11,334 nt of DNA from Myxococcales bacterium (GCA_023248835.1 JAHFDU010000100.1:1-11334), one strand, 5' to 3'. Shown: positions 1 to 6,926, counted from the first letter of the stretch. The notes: generated by a model not told the origin, from the sequence alone. Translations and numbers: made by a program.

Positions 1-105
1 GCGCGTTGATTTAGTGAGGGATGTTAACCCATCACCTCGTTCGCGTTCGAGGCCAGCCACTTCATCTAATCTCCCACGCCCACGAAACTGACGGATCTCA
101 GGAGT
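1..105. other. Non-coding 3' flank of the CPBP gene
   Basis: This stretch lies beyond the stop codon of the minus-strand CPBP gene and reaches the window edge. I see no gene in it. The only structure is a weak possible hairpin, CCTCG at 35-39 pairing with CGAGG at 48-52 around an 8-nt loop. No T-run follows it on the minus strand, so I do not call a terminator. The longest minus-strand ATG frame here is 13 codons and has no supporting context. Confidence 0.5.
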
Positions 106-867
106 TCACGTAGGTCGCGTGCGAATGTCCTGGGCATGGGAACGCGAACGCGAAAGGAACAGTACGAGGGCGAGGATCAGCACCGGCAGGTAGGTGCCAA
201 CGACGATCAACGCGTAGGAAAAGGTGGGGAGGAGCTTCTGACACAGGATTGTCGAGTCGACAAACATATGGAGAACGACTGCCGGCCAGATCGATCCGGC
301 GCGCAGCGTGAGCCAGCCAAAAACGAGACCGATGGGAACTGTGAGAACCACCAGCACCAGCCCGCTGACCAGCCCTTCTACAGTGATCGGAGGAATCAGA
401 AATTGCAGCAAGTGCATTCCGCCAAATGTCAACGCCGAGATGACCACGGCGCGCGTCGGCTCAGCACCGCTTCGCGACAGCGCGCCGAGCAGATAACCAC
501 GGGCCTGCAGCTCCTCGAGCCAAGCCTGGTTCAAGGCAACCCGTAGCAGAAGCAGTGCCGCGCTCGACGACGCCAGTGGCGCAAACGAGTACCTCGCGCC
601 ATGCCACACGACCACCGCTGCGGGCATGAGGCTAACCGCAAGTACGAGCCAGAGGAGCGGTCGGGAGGGTGCGCCGAATCGGAGCGTATCTACCAGCCGC
701 CCCGATCTTCCAGCAAGCGCCAAGGTAATCGCGGTCATCAGGATTGGGTTCGCCACCCGTCCGAGTACGAAGTCGAGCTGGGGTCCAGCTCCCAAAAAAC
801 CCGGCACCTTACTCAGAATGACCCACAGAAATGCCAACAATAAGTAAACAACAACGGGGCGCCGCAT
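106..867 (-). CDS. CPBP (Abi/CAAX-type) intramembrane metalloprotease family protein
   Basis: This is a 253-residue, strongly hydrophobic protein with about seven or eight membrane segments, predicted to sit in the inner membrane. The three CPBP family motifs are all visible: EExxxR (E118, E119, R123), FxxxH (F148, H152) and HxxxD (H200, D204). In this family these residues form the metal-dependent glutamate protease site, related to type II CAAX prenyl endopeptidases. Bacterial members work in peptide maturation, bacteriocin immunity or unknown roles; the substrate cannot be read from sequence. The gene is third in an operon, starting 5 nt after the TAG stop of the PDZ-thioredoxin gene. Only a weak ribosome binding site precedes its ATG, so translational coupling is likely. 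The family call is firm and the function is not. Confidence 0.9.
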   Translation of the reverse strand: MRRPVVVYLLLAFLWVILSKVPGFLGAGPQLDFVLGRVANPILMTAITLALAGRSGRLVDTLRFGAPSRPLLWLVLAVSLMPAAVVVWHGARYSFAPLASSSAALLLLRVALNQAWLEELQARGYLLGALSRSGAEPTRAVVISALTFGGMHLLQFLIPPITVEGLVSGLVLVVLTVPIGLVFGWLTLRAGSIWPAVVLHMFVDSTILCQKLLPTFSYALIVVGTYLPVLILALVLFLSRSRSHAQDIRTRPT

Positions 868-872
868 ATTGT

Positions 873-1631
873 CTACTTGGTAACCGGTTCTCGGAGCGCG
901 GTTTGAATTGCGGCTTCGATTGGTTCGAGATCGCTGATTGAAATGGCGCGCACGATGCCTTTGCGATCAATCACCGCCAGCGTCGGCAGCGCGAAAACTT
1001 GAAATGCAGCCGCGATCTTTTCGTCCCCGTCAGCGACCAACGTATATTTCAATTTGAATTCGCTCGCCGCTTCAGCCACCACTTCGGCGGTCTCGCCTGA
1101 AATCCCGACGACGCGCAGACCACGCGCCGACAATTTTTCGTGCCAGGCTTCAATGATCGGCATTTCAGCGCGACAGGGGCCACACCAAGTCGCAAAAAAA
1201 TCGACCAGCACCACCTGCCCACGCAAACTCGACAATCGATCCACCTTGGCGCCGGACTTTACCGTCAAAGGAAGATCGGGAGCGGCATGACCGATTACCT
1301 GCGTTTTTTGCAACACTTCGGGATCGGGCCGCTCGGAAAATGTGACCGAAACCGTGCGCTCATGGCCGTTCTTGTCGAGCAACTTGAAAACGCCGTGATG
1401 TCCAACGCCGGCGCGATGCACTGCATCGATTACATCCTGTGGCGACTGCACTTTTTTACCATCGAGCGAGAGCACCTCTTCACTCGCTTTGAACCCGGCG
1501 CTCTCGCCGGGAGATCCAGCAACTACCTGCTTGATGCGAACGCCGCGCGCGCCCTGCTCGAGCGACAGGCCAACCCACGGCGCCGCCTGCGCCAGCGAAC
1601 TTGAGAGCAGAAAAGCAAAAAACGTTTTCAC
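873..1631 (-). CDS. Secreted PDZ domain plus TlpA-like thioredoxin fold protein
   Basis: This 252-residue protein starts with a short signal peptide (residues 1 to about 16, ending in an AQA cleavage motif). A PDZ-like domain follows (about 18-100, with GLSLEQGARGVRIKQV and SPGESAGF segments). The C-terminal half is a TlpA/ResA-type thioredoxin fold (about 112-248). The redox motif WCGPC is at 149-153 and the cis-proline is P216 in FALPTLAV. Proteins of this fold reduce or oxidise disulfides of periplasmic clients such as apocytochromes; here the PDZ domain could select the client, which is inference. The start is GTG at 1629-1631, overlapping the TGA of the upstream epimerase by 4 nt (GTGA), which supports coupled translation. 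The combination of PDZ and TlpA domains in one short polypeptide is less usual than either domain alone. Confidence 0.92.
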   Translation of the reverse strand: MKTFFAFLLSSSLAQAAPWVGLSLEQGARGVRIKQVVAGSPGESAGFKASEEVLSLDGKKVQSPQDVIDAVHRAGVGHHGVFKLLDKNGHERTVSVTFSERPDPEVLQKTQVIGHAAPDLPLTVKSGAKVDRLSSLRGQVVLVDFFATWCGPCRAEMPIIEAWHEKLSARGLRVVGISGETAEVVAEAASEFKLKYTLVADGDEKIAAAFQVFALPTLAVIDRKGIVRAISISDLEPIEAAIQTALREPVTK

Positions 1632-2620
1632 GCGTAACCGTTTTCGCGAAACCAGCGCACCGATTTCTCGATCGTCACTTCGACCGGCGTCGTCGGCAAG
1701 CCAAGTTCGCGACGGGCTTTTTCATTGTCGAAAAAATGGGTCCGCGCCGCGTAACGAGCCGCGCTGTAGGTAGCGATCGGCGGCTTGTGCAAGACGTCGA
1801 CATAGAGCCGCTCGACCGCCCATCCCATACTCGGCGCCAACCACGCGGGAATCTTGCGCAGCGGCACCTTCTGCTCAGCCACCTTGGCCACGGTTTTATA
1901 AAAATCGCGATAGGTAAGGTTGTGGTTGGTCAAGATGTAACGCTCACCGACGCGGCCCTGCTCTAAAGCCAGCACATGCCCTTCGGCCACGTCGTCGACA
2001 TCGATCACCGAAAACCCGGCATCGATGCAACCCGGCACCTGACCGCGCAGCGCAGCGACGATAAATCCGCCGGTCGGCGTCGGCGCGCGATCACGCTCGC
2101 CAAACGGAAACGATGGATTGACCACCACCAGCGGCAAACCTTCACTGGCAAAACGTAGCGCATCGCTCTCCGAAAGCCACTTGGAGCGGACGTAGCTGTT
2201 ACCGACGTGCCAATCCTCATCCGAGAATTGATCCTGCTCATTGGCCGGCGTGCCATCTGGGTGATGCCCGACTGCGGCGATCGAACTGGTGTAAACGACC
2301 TTGTCTAGGTTCGCCTTGAACGCCGCCCACAAGACGGTTTTCGAACCTTCGACGTTGACCCGATACATCTGCGCCGGATCGCGCAGCCAAATGGCGTAGA
2401 TCGCCGCCAGGTGAAAAAGCGTGTCGCAGCCTTTCAGCGCCCGCGCGACGGCTTCGCGATCGTTGATATCGCCGCGCACGATTTCGACTTCCAGCCCGGC
2501 GAGATTGTCGAGCGCGGCGCCCGGTTCGACGAAGCAGCGCACTTGTCGATTGCGCGCCAGCAGCTTGCGCACTACTGCCGATCCGATAAATCCTGATGCG
2601 CCGGTGACCAGTGTTTTCAT
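1628..2620 (-). CDS. NAD(P)-dependent epimerase/dehydratase, HpnA-like (extended SDR)
   Basis: This 330-residue extended short-chain dehydrogenase has a complete Rossmann motif TGASGFIG (6-13) that binds NAD(P). It also has the catalytic T/S of YTSS (110-113) and the YxxxK pair (Y143, K147). Segments such as LFHLAAIYAIWLRDP, YRVNVEGS and NPSFPFGERDRAPTPTG closely follow the hopanoid-associated sugar epimerase HpnA and dihydroflavonol-reductase-like group. No other hopanoid gene is visible, so the exact substrate is open and I give no symbol. I chose the ATG at 2618-2620 because the Rossmann strand begins directly after it and a purine-rich GAGAGAA precedes it. An upstream in-frame ATG at 2726-2728 would add 36 basic, non-family residues. 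It is the first gene of a three-gene operon with the PDZ-thioredoxin and CPBP genes. Confidence 0.93.
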   Translation of the reverse strand: MKTLVTGASGFIGSAVVRKLLARNRQVRCFVEPGAALDNLAGLEVEIVRGDINDREAVARALKGCDTLFHLAAIYAIWLRDPAQMYRVNVEGSKTVLWAAFKANLDKVVYTSSIAAVGHHPDGTPANEQDQFSDEDWHVGNSYVRSKWLSESDALRFASEGLPLVVVNPSFPFGERDRAPTPTGGFIVAALRGQVPGCIDAGFSVIDVDDVAEGHVLALEQGRVGERYILTNHNLTYRDFYKTVAKVAEQKVPLRKIPAWLAPSMGWAVERLYVDVLHKPPIATYSAARYAARTHFFDNEKARRELGLPTTPVEVTIEKSVRWFRENGYA

Positions 2621-2687
2621 GTCGTTCTCTCTCTGATGGGACCGTTCTGTAACCAGCGTGCCCTGTCGTTCTCTCTGATGGCACCGT
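2621..2687 (-). repeat. Duplicated leader segment, including the ribosome binding site, of the epimerase gene
   Basis: Two near-identical segments lie directly upstream of the epimerase start, at 2621-2645 and 2665-2687, with 19 nt between them. They differ by one CT dinucleotide in the CTCTCT run and one G/C change. On the minus strand each reads as ACGGT-S-CCATCAGAGA followed by GAACGAC. The proximal copy carries the purine-rich stretch that serves as the epimerase ribosome binding site. The distal copy presents the same signal 44 nt further upstream, with no start codon after it. It may be a local duplication or part of the adjoining REP-like element. Confidence 0.75.
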
Positions 2688-2690
2688 AGC

Positions 2691-2734
2691 GGGACAGACT
2701 TGCGCGGACGCAAGACTGTCCCATGCAAAATGGG
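2691..2734. repeat. REP-like palindrome (large hairpin with adjoining small hairpin)
   Basis: Positions 2691-2722 form a near-perfect inverted repeat. Two 14-base arms (GGGACAGACTTGCG and its complement) have one mismatch and enclose a 4-nt CGGA loop. A second small palindrome overlaps its end: CCCAT at 2720-2724 pairs with ATGGG at 2730-2734 around GCAAA. No T-run follows on either strand, so it does not look like a standard intrinsic terminator. The shape, the GGGACAG motif and the location between two operons resemble REP-type elements mobilised by IS200-like (RAYT) transposases. No transposase is present here, so that link is inference. A related sequence lies at 6849-6870. Confidence 0.7.
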
Positions 2735-2775
2735 ATGTCAATCTAGCTCTCTGCTTGAGCTTGCGCTGATGTCGT

Positions 2776-3807
2776 TCAGGGAGTCGCGGAGCGCGCTGAC
2801 GCGGTTGCGAGCGCCAGTTGCGTCTTGTGCTCCAGGATCGCCCCAATGAAGCTCTGCTCGAGGAAAGCGCGTGCGACGTCGACACCACCTTCGATGGGTG
2901 CACTGGTGTCGTCGAGCGCCGCGTTCGCCTTGCCTTGCTTCATTGAAAAGACCAGGCTTTGCCCCTTTCGGAGGCCGTCTTCCATGATTGGCTTCAGGGC
3001 AGGCACCGCTTCGAGGCCGTACAGGAATAACTCACGGCGAACGACATCCTTTGGCACCAAGCTCGAGAGCGCAGTCATCCGAACCTCCCAGTTCCCCCGA
3101 CCAAACAACTCGCCGGCGCTCTTCGGAGTGACTTGATCGCCGCCCGCCAAGAGCTGCGCGCGCACCACATCCTTAGCAGCCTTGCCGAGGCCGATCGCTA
3201 TCGTGATGTCAGCGACCGCATCGTGCTTTTTCGGCAGCTTTGAGGTCTCCAGATTGTCGTGGATTTCGATGAACGCCTCGGCGAGTTTAGCGGCGAGCCC
3301 CGGATCAAGGATAGCGTCCCGAGCGGCGGCGGGAGTCACGGCCACGGTTCTCTTCTTCCCATCGTCGAGAGTGATGGTGTATCCGCCGACGTCCACCTGT
3401 TTTAGGCTCTCCCGAGTCACGACGTGAGAGTGAGGTTTGGCGACGAACTTGTTTCCCTTCTTCTTGACGACGACGTGTACAGCCACCGGCACTATGGCCC
3501 CGGCCTCGGTTAGCGCCGTACCCATGATCAGAACATCGCCGACGATTTTCTTCGACGGGTAGCTCTGGTCGTTTCGAAAGACGATCGAGTGCGCCGCGGG
3601 ATCGATCTCTACGACCGAGGAATCGTCGTCCAAGGCTACGCGATTGCAGCCCTGCTTGAACGATCCAATCTCGGCCAGCGGGCATGTTGCGGCATCGAAT
3701 CGATGCACGCCGCGCCCATGGAATGATTGAGCGGTGGGTTCGGCCTGGGCGATTGCGGGGAGACCAAAGAACGACAGCGTCAAAAGAGCGATAGGTGGCG
3801 TGCGCAT
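2776..3807 (-). CDS. Exported protein of unknown function
   Basis: I do not recognise this 343-residue protein. It opens with a clear signal peptide (hydrophobic core at residues 6-19, AIAQA cleavage motif ending at about 22), so it is exported to the periplasm or beyond. The mature N-terminal region has only two cysteines (C42 and C54), which could form a disulfide. It continues as beta-rich sequence to about residue 155, with a lysine cluster VVVKKKGNK near 113-120. The second half (about 160-343) looks mostly helical and contains no repeat or catalytic motif I can name. It is the last gene of the diiron/glycosyltransferase operon, 12 nt after the second glycosyltransferase. The TAA of that gene overlaps its strong AAGGAAGGG ribosome binding site. 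It may be the exported substrate or partner of the cluster, which is inference. Confidence 0.85.
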   Translation of the reverse strand: MRTPPIALLTLSFFGLPAIAQAEPTAQSFHGRGVHRFDAATCPLAEIGSFKQGCNRVALDDDSSVVEIDPAAHSIVFRNDQSYPSKKIVGDVLIMGTALTEAGAIVPVAVHVVVKKKGNKFVAKPHSHVVTRESLKQVDVGGYTITLDDGKKRTVAVTPAAARDAILDPGLAAKLAEAFIEIHDNLETSKLPKKHDAVADITIAIGLGKAAKDVVRAQLLAGGDQVTPKSAGELFGRGNWEVRMTALSSLVPKDVVRRELFLYGLEAVPALKPIMEDGLRKGQSLVFSMKQGKANAALDDTSAPIEGGVDVARAFLEQSFIGAILEHKTQLALATASARSATP

Positions 3808-3819
3808 GGTGACCCTTCC

Positions 3820-4848
3820 TTATGCAGCCTGCTTGGAGAGGCCATCGGTGTCTCCGTGGTACGAGAGTGCCGTGGCATCCGCAGAACTCGACTGAGCATT
3901 TCGCGAGAAGATCCGGTGCAGAACTCCCCCGACATCAACGAGGGATATTCCGGTTATTGCCGCCATGCAGGCGAGCCGCTTGAGCCCGTGCAATTCTGGC
4001 ATATCTTGGCGGTTGATCGCCACCAGACTGAACCCGAATCGAACCGCCAAGATGAGCAAAGCCACCGACTCCATTTGCCCAACCCAGCGCAGCTTTCTCG
4101 GCACATAGGCGTCGACAATATGGGGGGTCAGACCCACCGTGTCCCGCCCTCTGAGCAGACGCAGCTGTAGCAACTCGCGGGATGAGTCAGGAAAGCGGTG
4201 CGTGGTGCGCGCCTCGGGAACGAAGCGAACTCGAACGCCGTGTGCCTGCAGACGCAACCCGAGAACTTGACAATTCCCGCGGTAGATTCCTTCTGAGCGG
4301 CCGTAGCGGTGTTCTTCGAAGACGGCTCGGTCGAATGCGACATTGTTGGCGTAGAAGTTTAGCGTGCACCCCTTGCCGAGAGGGCTATCGAAGTAGAGGA
4401 AGTCGATCGTCGTCGCGGCCGTCCCCAGAAGATCTCCACGGTAGGTTGTGCGACCTGCCACGACGTCAGAACGATCCGGCCTGTCCGCCTCGAATGGCTG
4501 CAACAACAGCTCAAGCCAGTTGGGCTCTGGCCAGCAATCGCCATCTCCGAATGCTACAACGTCGGCTTGGGTGGACTCAAAGCCCCGGTTCTTTGCCGCG
4601 TAGTAGCCCTCAGGGTGTGGGATGGTCACGAAACATAACGTTCGCCCAGCTGCTAAAGAGAGTCTTCGCTGGTGGTTGTCAGTGAATCCCTGGTGAGTGA
4701 TCACCAAGTCTTCGAGGGATGAGAGCGGACGGGTCTGATGGTTCAGGTGAAGTAGGAGACGCTCGAGTGTCAACGCAATCTGATCGGCGTTCGCCCCGCC
4801 GCCCGTGAGATTGTTGGTTTCGAGTACAAGCGAATAGGTTCTCTTCAT
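3820..4848 (-). CDS. Family 2 (GT-A) glycosyltransferase
   Basis: This 342-residue protein has the order of a family 2 glycosyltransferase. The nucleotide-sugar-binding strand is SLVLETNNL (6-14). The acceptor-region segment AAKNRGF (84-90) precedes the metal-binding DxD in AFGDGDCWPEPNW (DGD at 102-104). Downstream are NFYANNVAFDRAVFEE (164-179) and RGNCQVLGLRL (190-200), where the general base and acceptor contacts normally lie. Two hydrophobic stretches near the C-terminus (about 261-279 and 291-310) may anchor it to the inner membrane. It transfers a sugar from an activated nucleotide donor, but donor and acceptor cannot be read from the sequence. It is third in the operon, 45 nt after the GT-B gene, and its ATG is preceded by GCGAGGG. 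Confidence 0.88.
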   Translation of the reverse strand: MKRTYSLVLETNNLTGGGANADQIALTLERLLLHLNHQTRPLSSLEDLVITHQGFTDNHQRRLSLAAGRTLCFVTIPHPEGYYAAKNRGFESTQADVVAFGDGDCWPEPNWLELLLQPFEADRPDRSDVVAGRTTYRGDLLGTAATTIDFLYFDSPLGKGCTLNFYANNVAFDRAVFEEHRYGRSEGIYRGNCQVLGLRLQAHGVRVRFVPEARTTHRFPDSSRELLQLRLLRGRDTVGLTPHIVDAYVPRKLRWVGQMESVALLILAVRFGFSLVAINRQDMPELHGLKRLACMAAITGISLVDVGGVLHRIFSRNAQSSSADATALSYHGDTDGLSKQAA

Positions 4849-4893
4849 GCGGCCCTCGCTTCATGCTTGCGCACGGCAGTCACAGGTCGAGCT

Positions 4894-6003
4894 TCACAAT
4901 CGATCGAAAACGCCGAGCCAGGTATCGAGCGGGTTGGTCGTTGGCGGGTACTGGATCGCACTGTGGCTCGCGAGAAGAGCGCGGCCGCCATCGGCGATTC
5001 GGTCCGCGAGCCCTCCCTGTTCCAAGCGAACGGCATGAACGGACCACTCGTTTGCACTCAACCCGGCGAGGTTGGCGACCTGCTCTGGTTGGTCGGTGAC
5101 CAGGGTAAGGAGCGGCACTCCGAGTGCACGAGCCTGTGCAAGAGCACCCAGGCCAGGCGCTGACACGAAGAGGTCCGCAGCGCCGATGGCGTTGGCGAGG
5201 CCGGTGTCGCACGCACGCCAACCGGGGCGCGCGGCATAGCCTTCGCCTACCGCGTACAATCCAAATCCGAGCTGCGACATTGCAGTTTCGAGTGCGTGGG
5301 CAATAGCTGGATCTCGAAAATGCGGGTTCAGATAGGCTACTGCCAGGCGCTGCCCCGGAGTCATTCCCAACGAGGCACGCAGCTCGGAACGGCCGCGCGA
5401 TGGTAGCGCAACCACCGGGGGCACGCAGAAGGTGCGCGGCGCGATCTCACGCCCTTCGGGCGGCGCAGCGAGGCCATGTTCTATGCGACCAAAAGAGCGC
5501 TCAACACAGCTGGACATCGCGATCTGAAACGTTCGGGCGAATGCCCTCGGGAATCGCCCGCAGAAGTTCTTCTCGAGCGCAGGGCGAAGATTGTTGCCGT
5601 AGACGTGAACGACCGGAGGGAGGATGCCGGGTGGATAGAGCGGTGACAGCAGAAGCGCGGGATGGAAGGAGTCGTTCACCACCAGATCGGCCCCTTGAGC
5701 CCGTGCGGCGAGCCAGGGCAAGTCGCGTACGAAGCGCTGCGACGAGACGAAATAACGGAAGAGACGCCACTCAGTGCGTAGACGCGCCATGTTATGTCGG
5801 GCATCAAATTCGACTCGGTAGTGTTCCGAAACAACCTCGGCCTGAACACCGAATGCGCGCAGGAAGCGCTGGCCTTCGGCGGAAGTCGTAACCACGTCGA
5901 TCAACCAACCGCGCGCCCTGAGTGCTTTGACGAGCAGCTGACACCGCATCAGGTGCCCCCGCGCGTCGGCGGTCGCCAGCCACAGAATGCGCCCGCTGCT
6001 CAC
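4894..6003 (-). CDS. MurG-like / UDP-glycosyltransferase-type GT-B glycosyltransferase
   Basis: This 369-residue protein shows the two-Rossmann GT-B layout. The N-terminal part begins with RILWLATADARGHLMRCQLL (5-24), matching the glycine-rich GHxxR loop of MurG-like enzymes. The C-terminal part has SAPGLGALAQARALGVPLL (281-299) followed by DQPEQVANL (304-312). That is the nucleotide-sugar-binding region equivalent to the GxGT/QxxNA segment of MurG. No signal peptide is visible, so the enzyme should be cytoplasmic or peripheral to the inner membrane. The start is GTG at 6001-6003, overlapping the TGA of the ferritin-like gene by 4 nt (GTGA). It lacks the surrounding dcw genes expected for true MurG, so it is more likely a specialised transferase acting with its neighbours. 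Confidence 0.85.
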   Translation of the reverse strand: MSSGRILWLATADARGHLMRCQLLVKALRARGWLIDVVTTSAEGQRFLRAFGVQAEVVSEHYRVEFDARHNMARLRTEWRLFRYFVSSQRFVRDLPWLAARAQGADLVVNDSFHPALLLSPLYPPGILPPVVHVYGNNLRPALEKNFCGRFPRAFARTFQIAMSSCVERSFGRIEHGLAAPPEGREIAPRTFCVPPVVALPSRGRSELRASLGMTPGQRLAVAYLNPHFRDPAIAHALETAMSQLGFGLYAVGEGYAARPGWRACDTGLANAIGAADLFVSAPGLGALAQARALGVPLLTLVTDQPEQVANLAGLSANEWSVHAVRLEQGGLADRIADGGRALLASHSAIQYPPTTNPLDTWLGVFDRL

Positions 6004-6779
6004 GTGACTTCTCTCACTGCTACGCGAGGTCCAGCAAGCGACGGAGCGTAGGCCACTCCCAAGAGCATCAGCGCACCCGTGATCCCGAAGCGCCGCTCCT
6101 GTGCGTCGATGCGCCCAGCGAGCGAGGCCAGGGCCTCACGCTCGTCTTCGGCGACAAGCCTGTTGAGAGAGGTCTCGCAAGCACGAGCGTGGGCGCGCTC
6201 ATCACGCAGTATCTGCTCAAGAACACGCAAGGCCGCACCCGATCCAAAAGATGCTGTTTCCGAGCGAAGTACGTCGACGTGCCGCGTGAGTACCCGTACT
6301 CCCATCAACTCCATCCGCCATGCGAGCGTCAGGCCGGTCACGCAGAGTCCCGACCGAAACGACGACGCCGAGCACTCGACGAGTTGTCGCAGTCTCCCGA
6401 GCTTCCAGCGGCTCAGTGAATCGACTCGCGGAGGCCGTGGGGCCACGCCAAGGTCCGCCAGGCGTTTTCTAAGCAACATCGCATGTCGGTTCTCATCTGA
6501 GGCATGGTGTTCCAGCTTGGCGCGAAGCCAGGGAGGGAGGACCAAGTCCTTCAGATCAGCAAACGCCCCCGAGCCAGCCGCCTCCTCGGCCCAGAGGTAG
6601 ATTTCGAGGAGCAGCGCCTCACCTGACGCGTGGCGGTGGAGCCTCGCGATCGCACGCCGCTTGAGGGTATCAACGGCCTTGGCTTGAAGCCGAAGGAGCA
6701 AGGATCCGTGTACGAATTCGATCTGCTCGCCGCGCAGGTCGGCGTAGTCATCGACAACTTCAGAATTCCGTCGCGGCAT
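6000..6779 (-). CDS. Ferritin-like diiron protein (putative oxygenase/oxidase)
   Basis: This 259-residue, mostly helical protein carries a full set of ferritin-like diiron ligands on four helices. They are a glutamate in GEALLLEIYLWAEE (E59 or near), an ExxH in ASDENRHAM (E96, H99), a glutamate in WRMELMG (E157) and a second ExxH in DERAHARACE (E194, H197). Proteins of this superfamily store iron or activate oxygen for hydroxylation, N-oxygenation or desaturation. I cannot assign a named family. No signal peptide is seen, so it should be cytoplasmic; a weak hydrophobic stretch lies near 233-250. It is the first gene of the operon with two glycosyltransferases and an exported protein, which suggests it oxidises a small molecule or modified residue that is then glycosylated. 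A good AAGGTGA ribosome binding site precedes the ATG. Confidence 0.82.
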   Translation of the reverse strand: MPRRNSEVVDDYADLRGEQIEFVHGSLLLRLQAKAVDTLKRRAIARLHRHASGEALLLEIYLWAEEAAGSGAFADLKDLVLPPWLRAKLEHHASDENRHAMLLRKRLADLGVAPRPPRVDSLSRWKLGRLRQLVECSASSFRSGLCVTGLTLAWRMELMGVRVLTRHVDVLRSETASFGSGAALRVLEQILRDERAHARACETSLNRLVAEDEREALASLAGRIDAQERRFGITGALMLLGVAYAPSLAGPRVAVREVT

Positions 6780-6848
6780 GGCGACTCACCTTAACATAGT
6801 GTTGGTTCATTTCAGTCATAGGGCCTCCAGGTCCAGGGCCACCGCGAG

Positions 6849-6870
6849 GACTGTCCCAGGCAAATTCTGG
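6849..6870 (+). repeat. Second copy of the GACTGTCCC-GCAAA motif with small palindrome
   Basis: Bases 6849-6864 match 2714-2729 at 15 of 16 positions in the same orientation. The match is followed by its own small palindrome: CCAG at 6856-6859 pairs with CTGG at 6867-6870. The differing base (G here, T at 2724) is matched by a compensating change in the opposite arm, so pairing is kept in both copies. The large 14-bp hairpin of the first copy is absent here, so this is at most a partial element. A 15/16 match alone could arise by chance in a window this size. Confidence 0.45.
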
Positions 6871-6897
6871 TTCCATCTGAGCACACATGTAGGATAT

Positions 6898-6926
6898 TTG
6901 ACTTCATATACGCACCATTGTATACG
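6898..6926 (+). promoter_or_regulatory. Sigma70-like promoter for the PilZ gene
   Basis: A TTGACT -35 box (6898-6903) is separated by 17 nt from a TATACG -10 box (6921-6926). That places the transcription start near 6933 and gives a very short leader before the ribosome binding site at 6943-6947. The -10 hexamer is repeated exactly at 6907-6912, 14 nt upstream, which could be an alternative -10 or part of a regulator site. The region is AT-rich compared with its surroundings. Confidence 0.6.

Noticed and set aside
35..52. Possible terminator hairpin after the CPBP gene
   Set aside because: The stem is only 5 bp with an 8-nt loop, and no T-run follows on the minus strand.
1140..1604. 154-codon plus-strand frame opposite the PDZ-thioredoxin gene
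   Set aside because: It has no recognisable domain and lies wholly over a gene with clear PDZ and WCGPC motifs.
2691..2722. Intrinsic terminator for operon B
   Set aside because: The stem is strong, but neither strand has a T-rich tail, so a REP-like element fits better.
2621..2728. N-terminal extension of the epimerase from an upstream in-frame ATG
   Set aside because: The 36 extra residues are basic and unlike the family. They run through the REP-like hairpin and the leader repeat, and the Rossmann motif begins directly after the ATG at 2620.
2238..2903. 221-codon minus-strand frame crossing the epimerase start
   Set aside because: Its arginine- and serine-rich low-complexity translation is typical of a shifted frame. 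It overlaps two real genes and the REP-like element.
4894..6003. True MurG of peptidoglycan synthesis
   Set aside because: The fold motifs are similar, but no dcw-cluster genes are near and the neighbours are a diiron protein and another glycosyltransferase.
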